The notes under the pieces were generated by a model. That model was not told where the DNA came from, did no database searches, and worked only from the letters and a program-made list of their open reading frames with translations. A program made the position numbers and the translations under genes. A DNA stretch of 45,542 bases from JAGDXZ01 sp049966915 (GTDB lineage: Archaea > Micrarchaeota > Micrarchaeia > Micrarchaeales > CABMGC01), in the NCBI GenBank assembly GCA_049966915.1, contig JBMFTS010000002.1, positions 1 to 45,542 of the forward strand. Direction: 5' to 3'. Shown in pieces: positions 24,768-30,630 of the stretch. Position 1 is the stretch's first letter, and each line of letters begins with the position of its first letter.

Positions 24768-25592
24768 CTATTTCTGCACTGAAAATTCAAGCTCGAGCTC
24801 CTGCTCGCCTGGCAGCGCGTAATTGAACTGAAACAGCGAGTAAAGCTCCCTGCCAACGACGCGAGTTATGCTGAGGTCGAACCCGCCGAATACCGTTTGC
24901 AAGTGGTCGAGCTGCGAAGACAGGCTGTCAAGTGCCTCCTTTTCGCTCACGCCCACGGCCGTGCTTTCTATGTACATTAGCGCATTTATCGGCCTTTCGC
25001 CGCTGGAGAGCCTATCTATTCGAGTTTGTATTATGTTTATTCGCCTCTGCAAGTCCTCTATTGTGAGTTGGCTTGGCGTAGTTGAACTCATTTCCCTTGA
25101 CAGCTGGAATTCAAGCGCGCCCCTTCTCGCTTCAAGCTCGTCCCTGTACTTTTGCAGGTCTTCGGCAAAGCAGACAATGTCATACTTGAAAGGAAACGTT
25201 ATGTTTTGCACTATGCGCTCCCAGTTGTTGGGGCCCTCTGCAAGCAGCGTTTCTTCGCCTTCCTGTATCTGCTCTACAGTGAACACGTAGTTGTATATGT
25301 TGGCAGTGAGGTAGCCTGTGGCATAGTACACGCCGTTTACGTATTTTATTATTGCGTTGTTGGCCTTTGGTATGTAGTAGTCTTTTGCGGGTATTTGCTT
25401 TATGTTTAAAATTGTGGTAAAAAGCGGGAACAGCAGAAAATCAGCGTAATTTATTATGAAAAATGCCAGTATGGCAAGTATTGCAAGGACTGCCACGATT
25501 ATGGCCGCTGAGCCGTACGCTGCCGACGCCATTGCAACAAGTATCGCTATTATCGAGCATGTTGCTAAATAAAATATGGTATTGGCGTCCAT
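24768..25592 (-). CDS. Membrane protein resembling a detached VirB3/VirB4 N-terminal domain, copy B
   Basis: 274 aa. Two adjoining membrane helices (about 5-22 and 28-52) lead into a soluble domain, as in VirB3-VirB4 N-terminal regions. The segment YADFLLFPLF, then NNAIIKYVNGVYYATGYL (about 86-103), matches the paralog upstream. Residues 140-205 are a charged helical hairpin (DLQKYRDELEARRGALEF, then LQRRINIIQTRIDRL), followed by the alpha/beta pattern of the VirB4 N-domain (NALMYIESTAVGVSEKEALD, then SITRVVGRELYSLF). It begins directly after the stop of copy A (TAAATG) and is followed by the ATPase gene after 43 nt. The likely role is to anchor the ATPase at the membrane. The VirB4 link is a judgement from layout, not an alignment. 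Confidence 0.65.
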   Translation of the reverse strand: MDANTIFYLATCSIIAILVAMASAAYGSAAIIVAVLAILAILAFFIINYADFLLFPLFTTILNIKQIPAKDYYIPKANNAIIKYVNGVYYATGYLTANIYNYVFTVEQIQEGEETLLAEGPNNWERIVQNITFPFKYDIVCFAEDLQKYRDELEARRGALEFQLSREMSSTTPSQLTIEDLQRRINIIQTRIDRLSSGERPINALMYIESTAVGVSEKEALDSLSSQLDHLQTVFGGFDLSITRVVGRELYSLFQFNYALPGEQELELEFSVQK

Positions 25593-26429
25593 TTACACAC
25601 CCAAAGACGCTACTTTTTCCTGCATTTGCTCGCTTATAGTCGCAAACGGTATCATCTCGTCAGGCTCCAGCGCGCTAAGAAATTCCTTTGATTCCATTAT
25701 GTACGCGCTTACGCCCAGCGTGGCACTGACTCCGGCAGCAAGTTCATCGGCTTTTTGCATGGCTATTGTCGTGGCTTCCTCTTCAGAAGCCCCGCTTGCA
25801 GTAACCATGGCAAGCGTGCTCATTGCATTGGATCTTACCCTGCTTACAGAGTCGAGCAGGTTTCTCCACATAGTCACTTCGCCCTTGGCTCTCTCAAGAT
25901 CAGGGTTTGCCTGCGCCGGATTTGCCTGGTTATTCAGAGTAGCATAGCGCGCTTCGGCGTCATTGAGCTTGTTGCGTATCTCGCTTATGTACTCGTCCTT
26001 GTTTATTACATAGAGCATGGTCGTGAATTTTACGGGCTCTTTGCTCACCGTAAGGACTTTTGAAAATGCCCTGGCGAATTCCACGCGTTCGTCCTCGGTC
26101 ATTTCGGTAGCGGACTTATAGATTGGTATTTTTACAAACGCGCTTACATAAAACTCGCTGCCGCGCTTTGTTACTATGGCATTGCCGTTTGGGGAAATTC
26201 TAAATGCAGAATCTTCGCTAAGCACAAGCGTTTTGTTTTTTGCATGCAGCAGCGGCGCAAACAGATACGCGTAGTATTTTGTCGAAAATGCCACGACGTC
26301 AAACAGCAGTGCAAGCACGGCAAACACTGCTCTTACATATGCCGGCAAAGTCAAAAAGTATACTAGCAGCACAAAGGTGAAAGATACGAGCACAAGCGCG
26401 AAAAAGATGCTCCTGCTTGAGAGTGTCAT
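25593..26429 (-). CDS. Membrane protein resembling a detached VirB3/VirB4 N-terminal domain, copy A
   Basis: 278 aa. Two N-terminal membrane helices (about 7-28 and 33-56) are followed by YYAYLFAPLL and GNAIVTKRGSEFYVSAFV, which parallel YADFLLFPLF and NNAIIKYVNGVYYATGYL of copy B. Residues 130-185 are a charged helical hairpin (KDEYISEIRNKLNDAEARYA, then DLERAKGEVTMWRNLL), and the end is a small alpha/beta part. This is the arrangement of the VirB4 N-terminal domain without its ATPase. ATG 26429 is preferred over the GTG at 26435. A strong TATA box at 26459-26470 gives a nearly leaderless start. It is the first gene of the pair, with copy B immediately downstream. Confidence 0.65.
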   Translation of the reverse strand: MTLSSRSIFFALVLVSFTFVLLVYFLTLPAYVRAVFAVLALLFDVVAFSTKYYAYLFAPLLHAKNKTLVLSEDSAFRISPNGNAIVTKRGSEFYVSAFVKIPIYKSATEMTEDERVEFARAFSKVLTVSKEPVKFTTMLYVINKDEYISEIRNKLNDAEARYATLNNQANPAQANPDLERAKGEVTMWRNLLDSVSRVRSNAMSTLAMVTASGASEEEATTIAMQKADELAAGVSATLGVSAYIMESKEFLSALEPDEMIPFATISEQMQEKVASLGV

Positions 26430-26458
26430 TTGCACGACCTAGCGAAAATATGTTTAGT

Positions 26459-26470
26459 ATATTTATAAAG
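26459..26470 (-). promoter_or_regulatory. TATA box of the VirB4-N-like gene pair
   Basis: CTTTATAAATAT on the reverse strand, predicting transcription start near 26438, within 10 nt of ATG 26429. Confidence 0.6.
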
Positions 26471-26507
26471 ATATTCGCTTGGCGCAATCAGTCGGCCGCA
26501 TTGCTGG

Positions 26508-27530
26508 TCATGGTGGGGCTACGTATGCGCCGCAGTAGTTGCTTATGCCGCTCTGGAAGGCATATGTGCTGTTGAGTTCAGCATACGTGGCATATTTGAG
26601 TATGCCTTCGTATGTTACTTCGACTATGGGCGTCACCGCATTTGCGGACATGTTGAGCAGCAGGGAAAGCATAGGCTCTTGCGCAATTCCGCTGCGAAAC
26701 ACTGGCGTGTAATTGACAAATACAAGATCGCCAATTTTCATTGCTGCTTTGGCAGTGACGTTTATCGGCGTTTCTTTGCTTACATTCGCAAAAGAAACGG
26801 CTCCCGAAGGCACGGCGTTGTAATAGCGCTGGTATGTGGCATTGTAAATGGTTTCATTGCACACTGCATCTTTTTCGTAAAGCGCCTTGTAATCGTTCAT
26901 CAGAATGCCTTCTGCTGTTTTTGTGTTAGCGTACGCGAGAGCCTGGCCAAGCAGCACGCTTGTCTGGTTTATTGTTGATGTGGTTGAAGAGGTCGTGGTT
27001 GTTGTTGAAATGGCTATTATCTTGAGCCCGCTGGGCGCACTTATGCTCGCGGGGCCTATCAGTTTTATGCCTGCACTGGGCCTTATGCCAAGCACCAGCG
27101 AGAGCGGTGTAAGAAGGAGTTTGGCATGCGATGCGTTGCTGCTTACGAGTCGTATGTTCAGGTCGGCGTTGCCGCTAGCGCTTGTGCTTACGTTAGCGCT
27201 TGCGCCGCGCATCAGCGTAACCTTCGAAGCATACCCCACCAAAAGCGGAAGTTGAGAAACATATACGGTTGCGCCGGTGCTGTTTGACGACGCTACGAAA
27301 ATTGCAAATGTGCTGCTGTTCTGCATTTTCAGGAGTTCAGCGCTTGGCGTTTTTAGCAAAATGCTCTTTGCAGAGCCCAGGAAGGTCTGGCTTTCGTGCG
27401 GCAATGCCGCAAGTGCTATTGCCGCGATTATTATTGCTATTATGGCAACGAACGTAAAAAACCTTTTAGGGTTTGCAATTCTGCTGCGCTTTTTTGCCTG
27501 CGTTATTTTGTCGCTTTTTATTGTCGCCAT
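26508..27530 (-). CDS. Secreted, membrane-tethered Thr/Ser-rich protein, unknown
   Basis: 340 aa. A basic N-terminus is followed by one membrane helix (about 25-44, FFTFVAIIAIIIAAIALAAL) and an outside domain with many N-x-S/T sites. A low-complexity Ser/Thr linker (STTTTTSSTTSTIN, near 200) separates two parts of the ectodomain. The C-terminal part holds two Cys (in AVCNE and NYCGAY) that could pair outside the cell. ATG 27530 is used because the longer frame runs into the pilin gene. It may be a minor pilin or surface subunit of the same machine as its neighbours; no family is recognised. Confidence 0.68.
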   Translation of the reverse strand: MATIKSDKITQAKKRSRIANPKRFFTFVAIIAIIIAAIALAALPHESQTFLGSAKSILLKTPSAELLKMQNSSTFAIFVASSNSTGATVYVSQLPLLVGYASKVTLMRGASANVSTSASGNADLNIRLVSSNASHAKLLLTPLSLVLGIRPSAGIKLIGPASISAPSGLKIIAISTTTTTSSTTSTINQTSVLLGQALAYANTKTAEGILMNDYKALYEKDAVCNETIYNATYQRYYNAVPSGAVSFANVSKETPINVTAKAAMKIGDLVFVNYTPVFRSGIAQEPMLSLLLNMSANAVTPIVEVTYEGILKYATYAELNSTYAFQSGISNYCGAYVAPP

Positions 27531-27582
27531 GTTGTTTACTATGCAAGAAAGAAATAAGAAACTTGCGCAAAGCGCAATCAGG

Positions 27583-28044
27583 CTACGAAACCTCCGACAG
27601 ATATACGCATTGCACGGCATAGTCGGTCGGGCAGTGCGCCATTGCCGTGACATTTACCATGTACACGCCTTCTGAAGATATGCCACTCAGCTGGCCGCTT
27701 ACATTAACTGGCGAATACGCAGTTATGTCGCTCAACCCCGTTGGCGACGAAACCACGAATACTATCTCATGGCCAACAAGGTTTGTTACCGGAGTTCCGA
27801 CATAGATAAACCTTACGTTTGCAGGCACTACTATTTGCACAAGCTGTTTTGCCGGCGCTCCTTCGCTGCCCACGAGCGAAGCCACACTGGCGAGCTTGCT
27901 CGCAGCCTGCTGCGCGCTTATTGCCGACATGGATGTGTTTGTGCTTGCAAGCTGCACGAACGCTATCACCACTATGGGCAAGAGTATTGCTAGGCCGAAC
28001 GACAGCGTTATCAGCAACTCAAAGCTCGATTGTGCTTTATGCAT
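27583..28044 (-). CDS. Class III signal peptide (pilin-like) protein
   Basis: 153 aa. The N-terminus MHKAQSSFELLITLSFGL has the archaeal class III/archaellin-like signature: a short basic leader, then Q-S-S-F-E before a hydrophobic stretch of about 20 residues, close to the QxSxExxxL motif of the DUF361 type. EppA-type peptidase would cut just before the Gln, leaving the hydrophobic helix to build a filament core. The rest is a beta-rich head with N-x-S/T sites and one Cys pair (AHCPT and VQCVY). Its start overlaps the end of the CBS gene by 8 nt, so the two are co-translated. It is probably a pilus subunit. Confidence 0.75.
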   Translation of the reverse strand: MHKAQSSFELLITLSFGLAILLPIVVIAFVQLASTNTSMSAISAQQAASKLASVASLVGSEGAPAKQLVQIVVPANVRFIYVGTPVTNLVGHEIVFVVSSPTGLSDITAYSPVNVSGQLSGISSEGVYMVNVTAMAHCPTDYAVQCVYLSEVS

Positions 28045-29161
28045 AGAGTCGCTCCCTTTGCTCTTTCTTGGTTTGCGACTTTTCCTTCTGCTTCTTTGCC
28101 ATGTTGTAAAGCTTGTCTGTAAGCTCTTTTACGGCATCGTCAAGCATTGGCATGCTAGCGCTTGCGCGGAGCTCTGCGCCTCTTTCAAATTTCACATGGG
28201 CCCTTATGTCGTATGCGCTTTTTTTGCTTCTCACATTTGCAAAAACAGCCTCTACCCCAAGGCCGCTGAACCTGCTGATCTTCTTTGCCGCATTGCCAAG
28301 CGCGCGCTTTATGTCATCTTCATTTTCCTTTGCGTAAGCCTCAAGGCCCGATACATATATTGGTATTTCGCTCGCAATCGTAGCTACTGCCGCCTTGAAT
28401 ATCTCCCGTTCGGTTATCAGGCCGACTATCTTGCCATTGCGCGTTACTGCCAACGAAGAAAAGCCGTTCTCAACCATTTGCCTTATTGCTTCATCAGCGC
28501 TCTTGTAATAGTCTATGGTATAAAGATACGGCTGGCTTATGCTGCCTATTCTTATGCTGTCGAGCGCGTGGGCCTCGTTTTTCATCTCTGGCAGTCGCTC
28601 CGCCGGCTTTGCAAACGAAAACGCAATGTCGCCGTTTGTTATTATGCCGGTTGGCTTATTGTTGCTTATTACGAGCAGCCTGTTTATCTTGTTTTTTTGC
28701 ATTGCGGATATCGCTTCGGCTACGCTGGCTTCTGAGTCTATGCCTATGACTGGAGAAATCATTATCTCGCCGGCCTTTACCTTTGACAGCATGTGCAGCG
28801 ACAGCAGCGTTTCTAGCAGCCTTTCCCTTTTTACCACTCCGGATATTTTGGACCCTTCTGTAAACGGCAGCGCCCTGGCGTTAGACTCATAGAAATACCT
28901 GAGCGCGTCTTTTATGCTAGTTCCGCTTGAGAGCAGCGGCACCTTTACCGCAAACTTTCCTATGCTTATTTTCTGCAGCTTCGCTATGTCGCTTCTCGCA
29001 AACGCCCTGTCGTCAACTATGCCAAAATACTGCCCCTGCCTCAACACCACCGCAACTCCCTGCTGTTTTATCGTGCTTATCAGTTTTTGTGCATTTGTTT
29101 TGTATTCATATCCCTTTGCCTTAGAAACAAACTCTTTTGGTAATGACATTTCCAGCAGCAT
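28037..29161 (-). CDS. Four-CBS-domain protein with HPF/RaiA-like C-terminal domain
   Basis: 374 aa, soluble. Two Bateman modules (about residues 20-125 and 130-260) are made of CBS repeats, seen in VAVVLRQGQYFGIVDDRAFA, ALPFTEGSKISGVVKRERLL, RLLVISNNKPTGIITNGDIA and LAVTRNGKIVGLITEREIF. CBS pairs normally bind adenine nucleotides. The last 100 residues (IPIYVSGLEAYAKENE, then AYDIRAHVKFERGAELRA, then LDDAVKELTDKLYNMAKKQ) resemble the ribosome hibernation factor HPF/RaiA fold. Together this suggests an energy-sensing ribosome-binding protein, like the CBS-type hibernation factors reported in archaea. A TATA box at 29195-29207 sets the start at 29161 or the ATG at 29149. Confidence 0.75.
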   Translation of the reverse strand: MLLEMSLPKEFVSKAKGYEYKTNAQKLISTIKQQGVAVVLRQGQYFGIVDDRAFARSDIAKLQKISIGKFAVKVPLLSSGTSIKDALRYFYESNARALPFTEGSKISGVVKRERLLETLLSLHMLSKVKAGEIMISPVIGIDSEASVAEAISAMQKNKINRLLVISNNKPTGIITNGDIAFSFAKPAERLPEMKNEAHALDSIRIGSISQPYLYTIDYYKSADEAIRQMVENGFSSLAVTRNGKIVGLITEREIFKAAVATIASEIPIYVSGLEAYAKENEDDIKRALGNAAKKISRFSGLGVEAVFANVRSKKSAYDIRAHVKFERGAELRASASMPMLDDAVKELTDKLYNMAKKQKEKSQTKKEQRERLYA

Positions 29162-29194
29162 TCGATCGCCTAACTTACTATCATATCTACAAAT

Positions 29195-29207
29195 TAATAA
29201 ATATCGT
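29195..29207 (-). promoter_or_regulatory. TATA box of the CBS protein / pilin operon
   Basis: ATATTTATTAATT on the reverse strand, giving a predicted transcription start about 10-15 nt before ATG 29161. Confidence 0.55.
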
Positions 29208-29270
29208 GCTTTGGCTAAATCGGGCGCGTTGTAGCATCAGGTAGCGAGTGCGGCTTATGGCGCGAAAAAT

Positions 29271-29285
29271 AGTAATAAATAAATG
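29271..29285 (+). promoter_or_regulatory. TATA box of tRNA-Cys
   Basis: AGTAATAAATAAATG, centred about 31 nt before the tRNA 5' end, as expected for a short 5' leader. Confidence 0.5.
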
Positions 29286-29309
29286 ACAATGCAAACAAAA
29301 CACAAATGG

Positions 29310-29380
29310 GCCAGGATGGCAGATCGGCCATGCGGCCGCCTGCAGAGCGGCAAAGAGGGGTTCGACTCCCCTTCCTGGCT
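29310..29380 (+). tRNA. tRNA-Cys (GCA)
   Basis: It folds as a full cloverleaf. The acceptor stem GCCAGGA/TCCTGGC is perfect over seven pairs. The anticodon stem GCCGC/GCGGC holds loop CTGCAGA with anticodon GCA. The T arm is AGGGG-TTCGACT-CCCCT. The D arm closes with three good pairs (GCA/TGC) and a G13-A22 mismatch, with GG at 18-19. Discriminator base U73 is the main identity element for cysteinyl-tRNA synthetase. CCA is not encoded. No intron. It converges with the RNase HI gene, whose stop is 2 nt away. Confidence 0.92.
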
Positions 29381-29382
29381 TG

Positions 29383-29820
29383 TCAAAGCCTTGTTTGCGA
29401 CTTTTCTTTTTTCTCCATAAAATCCAGGAATATGTTTAGCTGCCTGTCGACTTCGCTTATGTGCGCGTCGCTCCTCCTCGGATTGCTCAGCTTGTAGCTT
29501 TTGAATTCGCCGAGTAGCTTCTTTGCCTCGTTGTTCAACTTTTTAAGTTCGCCACTTTTTATCTTATAAACGCCCAGAAGCTGGCTTATCGCAAGCTTGC
29601 TGTCGCTAAACAGCTCTATTTCTGTGTCTTTCCCGAATTCCAATGCAGCCTTCAAGGCGGCGATTATCGCCTTGTACTCCGCCTCGTTGTTTGTTGCTAT
29701 GCCGTTGTAAATGACGTTGCTCTTTAGCAGCGCGTAAGCTTCTGTGTATATGCTATAGCCAGAGGCGCTTCTGCCAGGGTTCCCCCTCGACGCTCCGTCC
29801 GTATAAATAAGCAGTTTCAT
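29383..29820 (-). CDS. rnhA: Ribonuclease HI
   Basis: 145 aa. It cuts the RNA strand of RNA-DNA hybrids. The catalytic acids are in order: Asp of IYTDGASRGNPG, Glu of TNNEAEYKAI, Asp of LFSDSKLAI, and the C-terminal DAHISEVDRQLN, in which the His and the last Asp fit the flexible loop and fourth acid. The basic handle of bacterial enzymes is short, as usual for archaeal RNase HI. ATG 29820 lies 4 nt after the phosphoesterase stop and fits the family N-terminus; the longer TTG frame overlaps that gene. Confidence 0.92.
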   Translation of the reverse strand: MKLLIYTDGASRGNPGRSASGYSIYTEAYALLKSNVIYNGIATNNEAEYKAIIAALKAALEFGKDTEIELFSDSKLAISQLLGVYKIKSGELKKLNNEAKKLLGEFKSYKLSNPRRSDAHISEVDRQLNIFLDFMEKKEKSQTRL

Positions 29821-29824
29821 GAAA

Positions 29825-30559
29825 TCATCGTAAGTTGCCAACGCTTCCGAAATCCAGCGTTTCGCCTTCCCCTATGCACAGCGCCTCCAGCGTGTTCACA
29901 TCCACTAGGCTTTTGAAAACTGGCGAAAGCTCAGAAACATCCTCTATGTTCACTTCCACGTTTTCTGCATAGTAGTTCATTGCGGGCAGTATTAATATCT
30001 GCTTTTTGCTTGCAGTTTTTCCGTAAAGAAAGCACCTGAGTTTTTCTTTTGAGCCTATCCTGTTGAACACGGCTACGGCCGGGTGCACGTGCCCCATTAT
30101 CATGAAGCCGCCTGCGTTTGTATGCGGCATTTCCTCGCCATGGAATATCAGGTAGTTGCCAAACAGCGTTTCCTGCCTGTATATCTCAATTCCAAAAGGC
30201 TGTTTGTACTTGTCTATGAAGTTGTCGTGGTTGCCTTTTATAAGAACAAGCCTTTTTAGGCCATTTCTTTTTGCAAATTCCACGAACTCCTTGAACTCGT
30301 TGAATTCTTCAACGTGGACTTTAGAGAACTCGTTTTTTATGTCGCCTGCTACTACCAGCGTGCTTGCCCCTGTCACCTGCTTTGCCTTTTCCAAGTGCTG
30401 CTCTATCTTGCTTAAGTTTGCCTTTGGCAAAAATATGCCTCGCTCGGCCATTACGCCCTCGTAGCCCAAGTGCAAATCGGCGCATATAAGGGCATCTAGC
30501 GACTTTATGTATGCCAGTGGCAGGCCGTCAAGCACCTCGACATCGTTGTTGATTTGCAT
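29825..30559 (-). CDS. Calcineurin-like metallophosphoesterase (COG1407 type)
   Basis: 244 aa. Two-metal phosphoesterase motifs appear in order: CADLHLGYE (D-x-H-x-G), VAGDIKNEF (GD), IKGNHDNF (GNHD), IFHGEE and GHVHPA (GHxH). The length and the N-terminal LPLAYIKSLDALICADLH fit the archaeal family often called ICC-like or DNA-associated phosphoesterase. The substrate is unknown. A TATA element (GCTATAAGC, about 30582-30590) lies 27 nt before ATG 30559, so the message is probably leaderless. RNase HI follows after 4 nt, suggesting nucleic acid metabolism for the pair. Confidence 0.85.
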   Translation of the reverse strand: MQINNDVEVLDGLPLAYIKSLDALICADLHLGYEGVMAERGIFLPKANLSKIEQHLEKAKQVTGASTLVVAGDIKNEFSKVHVEEFNEFKEFVEFAKRNGLKRLVLIKGNHDNFIDKYKQPFGIEIYRQETLFGNYLIFHGEEMPHTNAGGFMIMGHVHPAVAVFNRIGSKEKLRCFLYGKTASKKQILILPAMNYYAENVEVNIEDVSELSPVFKSLVDVNTLEALCIGEGETLDFGSVGNLR

Positions 30560-30630
30560 GCGCTATTACTCTGCACAGCAAGCTTATAGCGATTTTGCTT
30601 GCTTTTGCTGCAAGCGCGCGCCAGCAAAGC

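Noticed and set aside
27531..27653. Longer N-terminus of the Thr-rich secreted protein
   Set aside because: The extension runs antisense-like through the end of the pilin gene and spoils the basic-then-hydrophobic start; ATG 27530 fits better.
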